Notes: generated by a model from the letters alone, not told the origin. 64,000 nt of DNA from Mayamaea pseudoterrestris (GCA_027923505.1 BROI01000029.1:62001-126000), one strand, 5' to 3'; positions 10,785 through 23,508 are shown, counted from the stretch's first letter. A program made the numbers and translations.

Positions 10785-12014
10785 CTACATGTTACCACTA
10801 TTGCCCGTGATTTGTTGTCGCAGCATTAGAATCGACTGTCGCTTGTCAGGCGGCAACTGCTGAATCTGCAGCGGCGTGAGCGACATGACTTGCTGAATGA
10901 GGCCCGGATCCAGTTGTGCAACATTTCCAGCTGACGGTTGTTGGTGCGGCACTGGAGGAGGAGCAGGTGCATACGTTGGCGGAGGTGGAGCTTGCGTTGC
11001 CGGAGCTGCTGCCGCCCGAGCCGCTTTTCGAGGATCAATGCGCTGCTGTTGCCTTGGATCAACACGCGCTGGTGGAGCTGCCGCAGGAGCCTTGGCCGTT
11101 GCAGCCGCTTGTCGGGGATCGGCGCGCGCACGAGGATCGGCAGCCCGCACCACGGCTGGTGCTGGCGCGACTGGAGCCATAAGAGTGGCAGTCATATCGG
11201 AAGGCAAGGGTGTTTTAACCATGTCAAGCTTGGACATGAGAAACAACAGAGCTTCCGGCAGCTGCGGATGAGACGATAGTACTCGTCTCGCTTCGTCAGG
11301 GTCTCTGTCGTTTATCTCCTTCAGCTTGGCAACAATGTCGTACATTTCCGCCTTGGACAAGTCCTTGATGGCATCAGCAACTGCATTCGTTCCAGCAGAG
11401 GCAGCCGCAGGAACAGGTTGAGCAGACATGGCACTTGCAGCAGCAGCTGCCGGCTGTCTCTGCGTTTGCTGTGAAAGATCCATGCCAAGCTTTCCAGCCA
11501 ATACCTCCAAGTGTGTCGAGTTGGAAAAGTTCACCCGAAGCCGTCGATTGTTCAGTTCGTAGTCATTCATGTTTCGAATCGCGGACAGCGCCGCTTGGGG
11601 ATCTTCAAATTCAACAAAGGCAAATCTAAATGACAGAGAAAGGAAGAAGTCAATACGAGAAATGATTGAAAGAAGCTACTAGAGAATCGGCCTCTACCGG
11701 AAGTCAACAATCAAATATGCAACGCAGTGCTCTGCTTACCCTCGTGGCTTGCCGGTTTCCATGTCTGAAACAAGCCGGACATTAATAACCTTTCCGATAT
11801 CGGAGAAAGCTTGATGCAATTGCTCCTCCGTTGTATTGAAAGCAAGATTTCCAACAAAAATGTCATGCTTTTGCGGCGCTCCTCCTGCTGCCATGGAAGC
11901 CTGCGGCTGTTGCGGCGCTATCGCTTGCGGCTGACTACCATTGAAGACTCCTTGCTGCTGACCGCCATACAATCCCGCTGGCGGTACCCCAGATACTGGC
12001 GCTCCTCCCCACAT
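10785..12014 (-). CDS. CSTF2: Cleavage stimulation factor subunit 2 (CstF-64), 2 exons, 371 aa
   Basis: Pre-mRNA 3'-end processing factor that binds the GU-rich element downstream of the poly(A) site in the nucleus. Exon 1 is 12014-11740 and exon 2 is 11625-10785; a 114-nt GT-AG intron (11739-11626) splits a glycine codon inside the RNP1 motif. One RRM shows RNP2 IFVGNL (52-57) and RNP1 RGFAFVEF (91-98). The CSTF2 hinge, which binds CstF-77 and symplekin, follows at about 170-225. An Ala/Pro-rich linker carries four DPR tripeptides, and the C-terminal three-helix CSTF_C domain is at about 325-365. A Gly/Gln-rich extension of about 50 residues precedes the RRM, which in animal proteins sits near the N-terminus. 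The domain order is diagnostic. Confidence 0.93.
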
Positions 12015-12337
12015 GTTTAATCACTCGACAATGCCGTGAAGCTAGAATAAAGATGATCAAGTCGGCGAACCACTCGAATTGTGGATCTTGTCGTGGTTGT
12101 CGCTCGTCGCGCGCGGAAACGGATGTCGTACCACAACTAATTTAGCTATCGATCATCAGTCTGCTGTAGCTTCCGAAGCCAAATTCTATTACAAGCAGCC
12201 AGAGACCGTGTGAGTTCGTTACAAACACGTAGACAGGTAAATAGTAAGAACTATGGCACTAACAATATTGCTTGCAATCATTCAAAATAAACTATTTGCG
12301 TCGTTAGGCATTGTCAAGACCAAAATACGAACCAGAG
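12015..12337. other. Intergenic, promoter side of CSTF2 and 3' side of BET1
   Basis: About 320 bp upstream of CSTF2 (minus strand) and downstream of BET1's stop being approached from the other side. I see no gene, repeat or RNA here. Confidence 0.4.
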
Positions 12338-12900
12338 TTACGCCTTCCAATGCATCAACCACCAGACGAAAATGAGCACTCCAACACCAAAGGCTACCAT
12401 GTAACACATGTGCTTGGCTCCTCCAGACTGAAGCATCGTTCCGATTCGGGTCAAGCTGTTGCCAAGTAAGTCGCGAGTGTTTGAAAAAGCATCGCCCATA
12501 TTGTCAAGCAAGCTGTTTTGCTCCTTGACTTCGTTGCTGTAGATGTTACACGAAAGATGATTTAGCAGCAGCAGATTAGCAAAATGATGTAACCGAAACA
12601 ATAGATGCAAGGCATGTTCTTGCAGTTCTTGCATTCAAAGTCATTGACTTACCCAATTTCAATGGTGAGGCCCTTGAGACGAGCAACTTGGTCGCTTAGC
12701 AAATCGATTCGCTCATTATTCTGCTGCTCCATAATATTGGAATTGGCGTCGTTAAAGCCTCTACCTCCAGCGCTGCGGTTTCGTCCTCCTTCCACGTCTC
12801 CGTACCGATTGTTATTGTACATGTTGTTGTTGTTATTATCGCTGTCGTTGAAGGAGCTGCTCTTGTTGCCCCGTGATCGCATAGGATTGTTACTGGTCAT
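12338..12900 (-). CDS. BET1: BET1-like Qc-SNARE, 2 exons, 148 aa
   Basis: ER-Golgi SNARE of the BET1 type. Exon 1 is 12900-12653 and exon 2 is 12536-12338; a 116-nt GT-AG intron (12652-12537) splits a glycine codon in the SNARE helix. Residues 1-55 are low complexity, rich in Asn, Ser and Gly. The SNARE coiled coil runs from about 57 to 118 and includes the IGNEVKEQNSLLDNM stretch, where the Q is the zero-layer glutamine. It is followed by a single C-terminal membrane anchor (about 125-145) and a three-residue tail, so the protein is tail-anchored. Length is slightly above the usual 110-140 because of the Asn-rich head. The related SFT1 is the main alternative. Confidence 0.88.
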
Positions 12901-13543
12901 GCACGTTCTAAACTTTTATTCAGCTTCGTCCAGGTTTGTTGCCGGCGACGAGTGTGTTTTCTGCGTCGGTGCAAGTAGAGTCGTCAAGGACAAAGGCAGA
13001 ATACTCGTTTGTAGATGAAGCAAACAAATGACTATGACTTTGACCCAAATAACCTGTCTGTTTCGATATTTCAGTGATGCAATATCTTATAGGATTTTTG
13101 TTACTATACGGCGTGTGAGCGGATCAAAAAAAGCTTGTAGTCGTTGGAGGAGCCGTCAAAAATTCCCATGGTGAGATGGACGCCGTCCATGACCGACGCA
13201 TGAACTCGACGTCGTTCCGGTACATCATGTCTTTCCGGGACTGAACGGAAGGGCGCGCCATTGGATTGGATCTTGAAGCCACATGCAAAGTGCCATTGGC
13301 ACTATCGTCAAAGCGCACAGTAAAGCAACATTTCAGTTCATTAGACCGGTAGATTGTTGCACTGCAGATTTGTTTAAGAGAAAGGGAATTTCGTTGGAGA
13401 GTAAAACCGGCAGTTGCGAAGGAAGCAGCAGCAGTAAGCTCCAAGAAGAAGTGAAAGTTCTGCCGACGACGACGACCAACTGCTCCTACCTTTGCTGCAA
13501 CTGCTACAAGCTTGCGCTCAAGACAAAATCACTCTGATACAGA
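12901..13543. other. Intergenic, divergent promoters of BET1 and adenylate kinase
   Basis: About 640 bp between two divergent genes. A minus-strand frame (13124-13444) is open for 106 codons but lacks an upstream ATG and has no clear family, so it is not called; it could be the last exon of an unrecognised gene. No repeats seen. Confidence 0.4.
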
Positions 13544-14619
13544 ATGATTTCTATGCAAAAGCTTGCATGCAATGTTTCTTCCACTGCAAAATTGAGTGTC
13601 AGCTTTCGAAGATTTACTGCCACCACTCGAGTGGCTGCTTCAGCTTCAAACGACTCGTCCGAATCCAAGCATCAATCTCACTTCATGCTCATACTAGGAA
13701 AGCCTGGCGGGGGCAAGGGGACCATTTCAGAGAAAATACTAAAGGTATGATGTGACAGTAGCTGGCGGCTAGAGACGATGGCAAGGTTGCACCAGATCCA
13801 AGACCAGTTTTCACTTGTTGCTCACCTGTTTTGCGGTCGTCACATTCGCTTTTATTCGCAGGATTTTCCCATGTTTCATCACGTATCAACAGGGGATCTA
13901 CTGAGACAGCATGTTCGAGCAAATACTCCGCTTGGAAAGGAGGCAAAGGAATACATGGCAACTGGAGAGCTTGTTCCAGATTCACTCATGATTGACCTTG
14001 TCATGGACGATGCCACTCCGTACCTCGAGTCTGGTCAATCGTTGCTTCTGGACGGTTTTCCGCGAAGCTTGCGGCAGGCACAATCACTCGAAAAGGTTGC
14101 GCATATTGACCTGGTGATCAATCTGGATATACCGACGCAGATTATTGTCGATAGAATTGCTGATCGGTACGTGTCAAATCTACTACCTAGGCTGTTTATC
14201 TCGGCTGTTTGACGCGCTTGACGATCATGACTGCGGCTCACACGTAATCGCTTTGCACTATTCACCCAGTTGGATCCATCCAAAGTCGGGACGAATCTAC
14301 TCATACTCGTACAAGGCACCAAAGGCACACGGCAAGGATGATTTTACTGGCGAAATACTGGTGCAACGCGACGATGACAAGCCAGAGGCTGTGCGCGCTC
14401 GGCTGGCGGCTTACGATAAGGTAAGTTATTCGAACATGGTCAATCATGATACGATGAAACTATGCGTGACCTCATATTCTCTCGTCTGTTCGTTCAAAGA
14501 TTACTGCTCCTCTCGTCGACTTTTACAACGCACAAGGCGTTGTAAAAACATTCCAAGGGACAATGAGTGACAAAATATACATAGATGTTAAAGCATGGCT
14601 GCAGTCAAAAGGATTCTAA
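13544..14619 (+). CDS. Adenylate kinase, mitochondrial type, 4 exons, 258 aa
   Basis: Interconverts adenine nucleotides (AMP + ATP = 2 ADP, or the GTP-using AK3 variant). Exons are 13544-13744, 13862-14166, 14270-14420 and 14500-14619. The introns of 117, 103 and 79 nt are all GT-AG and together give one frame ending at TAA 14617-14619. The first 36 residues are basic and hydroxylated with almost no acidic residues, typical of a mitochondrial presequence. The P-loop is GKPGGGKGT (about 52-60), with Gly in place of the more usual Ser/Ala. The NMP-binding part has STGDLLR, and LLDGFPRS is the core signature. The LID segment is the long type (WIHPKSGRIY onward, as in AK2/3). Length matches long-LID kinases plus a presequence. 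Whether ATP or GTP is preferred cannot be read. Confidence 0.93.
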
Positions 14620-15076
14620 ATGTTGCCTTACGAAAATCATGTCTCGTCATACTACAATGTAATATATTTTCAATGGGTAGCAAAAAATCATTGCTGCAGC
14701 TTCATCGATAACGTACTCCACGAAAGTGCCTCCTCTCGAATGCTCCTTCTGTGACACTGATTCAAGATTGAAAGCAATTACATTTGTTGCATGTTTCCTA
14801 GAATCATTCATGGCCATGCAGTGCGGGTCCCTCGGCGCAAGACGCTAGCTAACGTTTGGCGATAAAGTAGTCTTTTATGGCGTGACGTTTCGCGGTTGAG
14901 ACCGCCCGGCGCGGAGGACACAATCGACGCCTTCGCCATGCGAGGCGTTGTGACTAGCGCGAGCAATGATGCAAAACGCAACCTTCCTTTGCCATCAGTT
15001 CCATCGAAACTCAGCTACAGGAACAATTGCAACGGAGAGCAAACTACCGTAGCTGCTAGAGTCTTTTCTATCTATT
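14620..15076. other. Intergenic, upstream of the ankyrin-repeat gene
   Basis: About 460 bp between two plus-strand genes. It contains the 3' UTR of adenylate kinase and presumably the promoter of the next gene. I see no further gene or repeat. Confidence 0.4.
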
Positions 15077-18000
15077 ATGAGATCGTCTTCGTCGACCAAT
15101 CCTTTCGAGTCTGTCGATGCATTCCAGCACCACTCAAGTTACACTCGCCGATACGACGACTCAATCGACGCTGCCGAAGCTGCCTTTGAAGAATCTGTCT
15201 TTAGCGGCGAACAGTCTCATAACGCCAATTACTTTGCTACAAGTGATTTTCCAGGATTCATGCAGTCGCAGTCGCAGGACAGCGAGCCATTTGATATTCG
15301 TCAACGACAATCGACAGCAACGGACCTTCGATCGCCATCGGCCTTGGATTTTCGTCGGACAAATACTCGACTTCCGCAATGCTGGGAATCGGATGGAAAT
15401 TTTCCAATCAAGGAGATTGAACGGATTCGCAAAAAGACGAAGAAGCTTCGATCGCTGCGTGGAACTTTAAATGGCAATGGTGATGATGACGACGATGACT
15501 TTGTTCAAGACAATGACGACGACGATGGATTCTCCGAATTGCCTCCCGATTCCTTCGTCGCTCATCCGGCAATCCGACGGCAACCATCAAAATCTCGAGC
15601 GTCATCGTCTCTTCAGCCGCCTCCTCGTCCGACGCCTTATCATCGCATCCAGCCGCAGCCATGGAGTCGACATTTACCTGCAGCTGCAGCAACAACGATT
15701 CAGTCGCAAGCGACGGATAGTTTGGATGAAATACTCAATGCCAGCAGCACAAACCAATCGCAGCAGCAGCAAGTGGAAGATGACGCGTCCTATAGCAGCA
15801 GCAGCAGTTGTAGCAAGGAAGTTTCACAGTGTCTGCAACCACATGAAACGCGACTGCAGTACTCGGTTTTGCGTGACAGTAAAAGCAGCAGCAGTGACGA
15901 CAAGGCTTCCAACTTTTCGAGTGATTTTGTCAATCGCGATCCATCCTTGATACAAGCTAGCTCCTCCGCATCGAGTAACGAGCAGTCCGACACTGTCGAG
16001 ACGGGAGCGAATCCCTTCTTGCAAGCGGCGGCGGAATTGTCGGCGAGTGTCTCTGGTTCAACGTCCAACGTGAGCGGCAGCCAAGACAAACCAAGTACGT
16101 CTATACTCCAGCACCATTTACCAGAACCAATCATTGACAATGGCAATGATGATGCAACAATGACGCAGCTACACGACTTGTGCGGGGAAGCCGCGACGCC
16201 AAACGATTTGGCGTGGCGGAATGCACTGGCGCTCTTGTCCATGCAACCAGCGCTGGCAAAGGTGGCCGACTCGATGAATCAATGGACGCCGCTGCATATT
16301 TGCTGCATGGGACCATTTCCGGCGCCGTCGTATATGCTGCATGCACTCTTGTTTGTACATGTCACTGCCGCTCGACTGCCGGATGTTGGTGGACGATTGC
16401 CGCTACATTTGGTGGCTGCCACGTCGGCCGACGTTGACACAATGCAAATACTGGTGGACGAATATCCAGAGTCGCTCGTAACCAGGGATGAAGCGGGGTT
16501 TACGCCGCTGCATTTGCTGCTGCGTAATGCCAGTGTGGAACTGACGGTGGAGCGAGCGAGAGTGCTATTGGGATTGTCAATTGGAACTAGTAGTAGCACA
16601 AAAATGGCTACAGAAAACAGTATTGCATCGTCCAAACGTTCGCATTTACTGCAGCGACGCAGAGATCATCTCAATCTACAGGTGGACGAGGTAAATGGAT
16701 GGATGCGGCGACGAAAGCCTGTTACTGTTTTTCATTGGCCTAAAGTAGTTGATCATGAAGCCTTGTTTGACACGTATCCATTGGATGTTCAACTGGCGCT
16801 CAAAAAACTATCAAAGTGGAAGAGGTTACAAAAGGATGCACCGCAAGACTCTGAACATGTAGATCCGCAGCAATCAATTATAGATTATGGAATCCCTGCG
16901 GCGATGCCGTCTCCGACGACAGATCAGCTGCCGGTACATGTTTTCATTCGACGAGCGTTCTTTTGCCGAACTTCCTTAGTGGTCGAAACGCAAAAAAAGC
17001 GAAGCGAAGATGGGAGCGAGGATGACGATGATGACGAGTTTTCGGATCAAGAGGTCAGCACATCGCCAAGCGCAGTTCGAACATCGGTACCTCATCCGTT
17101 TGACATTCTCCGGCTGATGGTTGCAGCGTATCCAGAAGCTCTTTTGCATCGAGATTCAGATGGCTTCACTCCACTACTCCTGGTCATGGCAGATCCAGCA
17201 TATGTACCAGAACTTTCCGTCATTGAGCTGTTGCTTGGAACTCGAACCGCCGGTGCATATGAGAACCTGCCAGAATGGTCGGAAGATTTGCGTTTGCATC
17301 GCTCATCCAACCGCAGATATATGAACCCTGCGATGATACCGATGGCTGGGTCGGGGCAGCTGCCCCTTCATCTCGCATCGGAGGAGTACTTGTCCGAGGA
17401 TTGCATCATTTTCGCGATTCGCGACAGTTACCCTGGCGCAGTTCTTGTCCAAGACAATTATGGGCGAACGCCCTTGCATACTGCTCTGCGCAGTTACCGA
17501 CGAATTGCCGTCGAACCGAGAGTTCTTGCTGCACTTTATACTGATAGGGTCGCACTTATTCGTGATGACTATGGTCGCTTGCCTGTTGAATTGCTGTTTG
17601 ACGCTTTTCAGATTGCCCCGATGAAGCAACCGCATGATTGTGATGACGATGGTGATGTCGACGCATCTGCAATCTATAAACAGTTCATAATCACCTCGCT
17701 GCGGGAGCTGGGACGACAGACGAGCTCGCTTCAGAACAGTCGACTGCTGGACAAACTCAGAAAACTCCCACCCTGGCTGCGACAGGACGCTTGTTCTTCC
17801 TCCATCGTGAAATCGCTACTTATTCAAGAACTGGCTGGTCGATGGACTTGTGCATACATTTTGTTGGACGGTTTGGTCCTTGTGGGACTTATAACAGTTT
17901 TTCGGGTGCAAATGGAACAATATATTAAGGCGTTATACACTGGAGTGTTGCTCGCAAACTGGTATACCTACGCCGTTTACTTGGCAGCTACCGTTCGCCT

Positions 18001-19148
18001 CGTTTTGAACGTTTCCTCATGGGTTGTTCATGCAAAATTTGGGGAGTTCCAACATTTATGCCTGTTTAACCTACCCACTTGGATCGATACAAGCGCCATG
18101 TTTCTTGCGATTGTGACATCGGTGCTATTGTATGGCTCCGATCCCGAGGAGCAGCTGCTGGCGTTAGGCACGGCGACAACTGGTTTGCTTTGGTTGAGTC
18201 TCTTGAGCTACCTGGCTACTTGGTTTTGTGGTATGGCGGTTTTCACGGGCGCATTGCGGAAGGTACGTACGACAGTAGTTTGGAATGAGGTTATTTTGGC
18301 AGAATCTCATTCATTCAATCGTCCAGATTGCTTGTTTTCTCGTCTGGCCAGTTATTATCGTCTGCGCATTGTGTATTGGCTTTGCTCAAATGTTTTGTAC
18401 ACTGCTGCAACTCGATTGCGAACGAGCCATTGGCATTACGACAGTTTGCTCCGTACGAGATTCTTACCGAGTTGTTTACATGCTTGCTCGAGGAGAATCT
18501 TTGGCCAGCAACCAAAGCTATGAGACGATGTCGCGAGATGCAGTCGTATTGGTGATGCTCTTTCTCTTGCTAGCTGCCTTGTTCTGTGTTGGTTTGCTGC
18601 TCTCACTTTTGACCGCCAGCACGCATTTAAGTTTCGAGCAACTATCGACAATCTACTTCTGGGAGCCGAAACTAGCAGGACACTTTTCACTGAAGAATTT
18701 TAATTCGTCTCCCGGTAGCGTCGATCGTGATGAAACCTTTTGGGACAGCTTTGACGTCAAACTAGACCGTACATGGACTTTGTGCATGGTCAATCTATTT
18801 GGTGACGACAAAAGAAAACGGAAGCACTGGGTAACATCCAGCAAAAATTCATGGAATATTCGGTCGCTGCTATCTTCGCTTTTCGCAGTCGTGCTGGTGC
18901 CTATCTGGTTGGTTCTAGGAATCTTTACGTTTGGATTGGCTTGGCCAATGCAAGTCCGTGTAGCACTCTTCAGACCATACCATTTCGGGCAGAAGGAAAC
19001 AACCTCCTTGGACCAGATGGCACGAGAAGTATCGGGAATGAGACAGGAGATTTCTCATCTCAAGGCAATGGCATTCCATTGTTCCGACACAACGGAACAA
19101 AAGGTCGACAATATTGCTGACATACTACACTCAATGAAAGAAGATTAA
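15077..19148 (+). CDS. Ankyrin-repeat membrane protein, TRP-channel-like, 2 exons, about 1343 aa
   Basis: Exon 1 is 15077-18262 and exon 2 is 18303-19148, with a 40-nt GT-AG intron. A second in-frame acceptor at 18325-18326 would give a 64-nt intron and a protein eight residues shorter. I prefer the first because the extra residues continue a helix before the fifth membrane segment. Residues 1-370 are low complexity (Ser, Gln and Asp runs). Ankyrin repeats lie at about 400-500 (TPLHICC, RLPLHLVAA, FTPLHLLL) and about 615-845 (LPLHLAS, RTPLHTALR). Six hydrophobic segments follow from about 925 to 1170, with an amphipathic stretch between the fifth and sixth, then another hydrophobic segment near 1250 (FTFGLAWPMQVR). 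A coiled-coil tail ends the protein. The order resembles TRP-type channels, but no selectivity filter is evident, so transport activity is an inference. Confidence 0.8.
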
Positions 19149-19218
19149 GTATAATTCATACTAAAATGTAATATATCTCCCTTGCTATCACTATCCACTA
19201 TCTCACCGGTGTTCGTCA

Positions 19219-22115
19219 TTAAGTAAGGTTGTTCGATGATTTGCTCGCTCGAAACTCCGCCATATTCGTTGCCTCCCCTGCTTGCTGTCTTTTAAAAATA
19301 TGACGCAACCATGAAAAGCTTCCGCCCTTGCTACCACCGTCGTCTTTCTTGGTAGGCGACGACGATGAGCTCCAAAGCCAACCAACTCCCACAACTAGCA
19401 CGACACCAACGCTGACAATCCCTCCAAGCCAGATCATTCGACGACGTCTCTCCGCTTCGCGACGCTCCTGCTCTTCGTGGGGTCTCGATTTCAGTGAACT
19501 CACCCCAGGTTCATGGAGTGCGCATCGCGCTAGGTGCTGCAACGCCACTTCGCGCTCCTTCATGCTGGCATCGTCTGCAGATGTAATCAAAGGCTGCTCC
19601 TCCAGATCTTCCTCTTGACAATGTAACTTGGCCGCGTCTAACACCTGGTCCGTTGTCATTCGATCGGCTTTCGTGCCTACGAATACTCGAGGTGTGTCCT
19701 TCGTAAGCAACGTCGACTCCAGTTCTTTGGCATACGTGAGACTTGATGCGACTGTGCTGTCGAAAACCAGCATAGCCAAGTCACAAACGCGATCTTTAGG
19801 CGATGTTACCGAGCCAAACAGCTCCGTCAGTTGCCGATAGTACGCTTCTTGGCTCGCGGCAGCAGTCTCTGGCACGTCTGTGAAAACCAAGTGCACGATA
19901 AACTCCTCCGAATCACCATGTTTGTTGCGTTTCAAAAGTTTGATGCAAGTTGTACTAGTTTCCGGCTTGACCGTCGTCTTGGTACGCGTATTGTTGGCCG
20001 TATCGCCCCTCAAGTAGTTAAGGAGCGCCGTCTTGCCGCATCCTCGACTACCAAGCACCAAGATGCGTATCTCTCGCGACTTTAACGCAGCATCGGGCAT
20101 GCTCTTGGTAGCTGCGGAAGGTGAGTGCAAGTTCTGCTTTGGCTTCCCCCTGCGACGCGACTCGTGAGACTTTAGCTTCTTCCCGCTCGTGCTGTCTTCA
20201 ATATGCCCAAGTCGAAACAGTTCCTCCCTCGTGACGACGGGTGAAACGGCCGACAAAACATGCCAATATCCCATCCATTCCAAAAATGTCAAAGGCTTGA
20301 GTGCACCACCGCTACCACTACTCTCCGCGCCACCTTCCCCCAACAGCATGCTGTTGTCAACATCAACATCGCTGTTGCTGGGAAACGAGTCACCCGTGCT
20401 AAGCAACGACGTGGCGGACTGTGCTTGCAACGTGGTGGACATGGTACCAGGAAGAATCATTGATAAGGACATTTCATCATCCGTCGATTTCAAAGCTGTT
20501 ACCGACGAACCCGCACCCAAATGCTTTGGAACGGAAAAACATCCCTGAAACAACTCCTTGGCCCTAGCCGGATGCCACGGAGGCAAGCCTGGAGGCGGCA
20601 AAATGGAAAATATCTTCATTAAGTCATCCGGCGACAACGTTCCATCCTTGTCGGAGTCAAAAAAGTAAAAAGTGTTCGCCAAAAAGTGCTTGGCCGACGA
20701 CGAGAGCTTCCAATACGTGAGTCCCTTGGCGTTCGCCTTTGAATGCTTCTTGCTTGCGCCACTGCTACTTCCTGCACTTTGGCCAGCAGCACCCTCATCG
20801 GCCGCTTCCCACGTAACCGACTCTGGAATGTGCAAATGCAAATCATCGTCATAATTAAAGTGTCGCAAAGCTTCCCATACAACGTCAAGGCGATTCTGTA
20901 GAAAGAACACGTCAAAAATGGTGCAAAAGCCTTGCACCGTGAATGCGTTATCAACAACACCCTCCACGTCTGGTTCCGTCGTGGTCACCACCTTTTTCCA
21001 CGCGGCAAAATCTCGAGCAAAGACCCCAACATTGTATGTATCGCGCTGAAAGTTGTTGAGCTCCGTGTCATTCAACAATCCATCAAAGTCTTGATCGTAA
21101 ATGCGAAAAATGCGAGTCAATGCTCGCTTGCATGGCTCGCTGAGCGTTCCAGTTTTTAGATTGTATAGTGGGGGCGTGAATGGATACAGGACGGCCTGCT
21201 GCGCCCTCATGAAGACGTCATCCACCCGCAGCAAATGCTTGGCCGAAACCTTGATGCACTGACGTACAAACGGGAAACGCTGCATCAACGTGACCAATTG
21301 CTGGCGCCTGTGCGCAAGAGCTTGCTCGTCCGATGATGCTGCAAAGGTGCTCGATGGCTTGTACAAGTCCACCTTGTTTTCCGCGACAATGACTGGAACG
21401 TTTCCATGATAAGCTTGCTCAATCAAGGGTAACCAATGGTGTTCCAATCGGTAAAATGTTTCGGGTCGATCCAAATCTTCCACCAAGACGATGGAATCAA
21501 CGTTTTGCACTGACGACATGGTCGGCGTACTTGAAAATTGACTCTGACTCGACGAAGACATAGCCGATGATGTCAATCTTGCTGTAGCAGCAGTAGTCGA
21601 TGTAGTAGCGCTAGCATTTGGATTCTGTGTAGGCGGTTGTTGCGTCTGACTCGATTGCGTTCCTTCCTTTTGCTGCTGCTGCTCGTCCTTCATGGTCCAT
21701 GAGCCCCTTCCACTTCCACTTGCACTCCCACTATGACTTTGATTCATAATCAATCTTTCCAGCGCCACATCTCCCTGCTGCGAGTCGACAATGGTCGTGA
21801 CGCAACCATTGCGAGGATCCGCCGGCATGCGGACTCGCGTCATTAACGCAGGCACCACTTCGCTAAAGTAGCGCGACACAAAGGCACTAATGAGCGATGA
21901 CTTTCCAACGGATTCTGCATTAACAATGAGAAAAGTGTATATTATAGTCAGATACTGCGATTTATCACAGAAACAAAAATATTCTAGCTTGACGCACCAT
22001 CTCCAAGCACAAGAATCGTCATGGAAGTTCGCTGGTCGGCCCGCTTCATTTCCTTGGGCTTTGTCGATGCTGCGGGCTCGGTAGGAGTCGGATTCATCAG
22101 AAACGAGTCACTCAT
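19219..22115 (-). CDS. Mitochondrial Rho GTPase Miro, 2 exons, 937 aa
   Basis: Outer-mitochondrial-membrane GTPase that links mitochondria to the cytoskeleton and ER. Exon 1 is 22115-21998 and exon 2 is 21914-19219; an 83-nt intron with a GTGCGT donor sits inside the first P-loop codon pair. The N-terminal GTPase has P-loop GDESVGKSS (38-46) and NKVD (219-222). After the TIVDS element (about 80-84) there is a low-complexity insertion of about 80 residues. Two canonical EF-hand loops follow (DQDFDGLLNDTE near 313; DSDKDGTLSPDD near 459). The second GTPase has GSRGCGKTAL (about 660-669) and TKAD (about 787-790). A membrane segment is at about 867-887. About 50 residues follow it, whereas typical Miro proteins end almost at the membrane. 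At about 620 residues, most family members are much shorter. Confidence 0.92.
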
Positions 22116-22462
22116 AATTTATGTATCTATGGTAGATGTATTCTATTGCTTGTTTGGATGCTGATTGACCCGAGAAGGAAGGCGATGAAGTTGACTCGTT
22201 TTCCTTCCGTCGTCTGCTTGCTTCGCGCGGAACGAAGTGTCGCATCATCATGCTGACATCTGATTGGATGATTTTTACTTAAGGGTCGAGGTGCTATAGT
22301 CGGACCGGTACTGCAAGCGCGGGCGCCGCGAAACATCCGACCATGGAGAGGATCGTTCCATTCGCTCTCACATCCGCTCGTTCCTCGCTTCACAGCTTGC
22401 AGAAGCCCAGTGTCAGTGCAAAAGCAATCAACACCTTTTCATAGATCCAGTGCCATTCGAGC
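22116..22462. promoter_or_regulatory. Divergent promoter region, Miro / nuclear protein
   Basis: About 350 bp separate the divergent start codons of Miro (minus) and the next gene (plus), so the two probably share regulatory sequence. I could not pick out a specific binding site or a TATA box with confidence. Confidence 0.4.
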
Positions 22463-23508
22463 ATGACGGATATAGTGGCTGATAATGCTGCTGCTGCTAC
22501 GCCAGTGGCGACCTCCATTGGAGCATCAGAAGCAGCGACGACTTTTGACGCAAATGGCAGGCTTGCACAGGCAGCAGTTGCAGAGGCACATGATTCCAAT
22601 GACAACCAGCAAGACATTGACGACAACGAAGAAGATGTTGAAGCATGGAAGAAAGTTCATGCGACATTGATTGAAGCCGTCATACGCGCGCAAGCTGCGG
22701 TTCAGGCCCAACAAGTTCAAAAACGATTTTGGCTTGAGGAAATTGCCGGCAACTTGAATGATCATGGTAAACTATCGGCTGGAAGTGTATGGAAGCGACC
22801 AATGGGAGGAGCAACTGGAATTGCACTGTCTAGTGGCGCCAAGGCATCGACGACAGCGACGAGTAGTGCCAAGCGAAAGGCTGATAATTCTCATTCCAAT
22901 AGCAAGAATCGCAAGAAGAAGCTCAGCGAAGGATCCGAACCAGACGATGATGACCCTGAGAGAGGAGCTTCGTCCCCCATGAAGAAGGCCAAGACAGTCT
23001 TGACGCGAACATTACCCACGCCTGGAACATCTGCTGCGAGCTCATCTTCGTCTTCGCATATGCAACCCATTTATCCGCATCCGCCATTGACTGCGGCGAC
23101 AATTGCAGCAGCGAATGGACCGGCAACCTTTCGGTCTCCGCACTTTGTCACGGCGAATAATGCCATGGATGCTTCCCAGTGGTCGCGCCAGAATGCAGCG
23201 GCTGTGGCGCAGGCCGGTAACCTTCAATATATGGTGAGTATCGATATAGAGCGCTTTATATATACAATGGCAAATGTTTCTCATGCACTTGTCTGGTCAT
23301 ACAGGCCGCCGTGGCTTTTGGACAATCCAACAACCATCCTGGCAACTTTTTCTTTCCGCAGCATGCTCCATCACAACAACCCTTGACGCAACAGCACTCC
23401 TACCCGCAGCATCCAGCAGCGCCGCCACGCAACTATGCTTCGCTTCACGATTTGGAGGAGAATGTGAAAGACGATGACTCGGATGAGGATGGGAATCGTA
23501 CCTTTTAG
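22463..23508 (+). CDS. Low-complexity, probably nuclear protein, 2 exons, 324 aa
   Basis: Exon 1 is 22463-23233 and exon 2 is 23305-23508; the 71-nt GT-AG intron lies between codons. No known family. One region looks structured: residues about 60-110, a helical segment centred on WKKVHATLIEAVIRAQAAV that is followed by a WLEEI motif. The middle is basic and Ser-rich with a likely nuclear localisation signal (KRKADN through NRKKK, about 138-155), then an acidic run. The C-terminal third is rich in Pro, Gln and His, and the protein ends in an acidic tail (DDDSDED). The composition suggests a chromatin- or transcription-associated factor; this is an inference from composition only. Confidence 0.7.

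Noticed and set aside
13124-13444. 106-codon minus-strand frame between BET1 and adenylate kinase
   Set aside because: No ATG at its head and no recognisable family; a weak likeness to DUF1499 did not hold up over its length.
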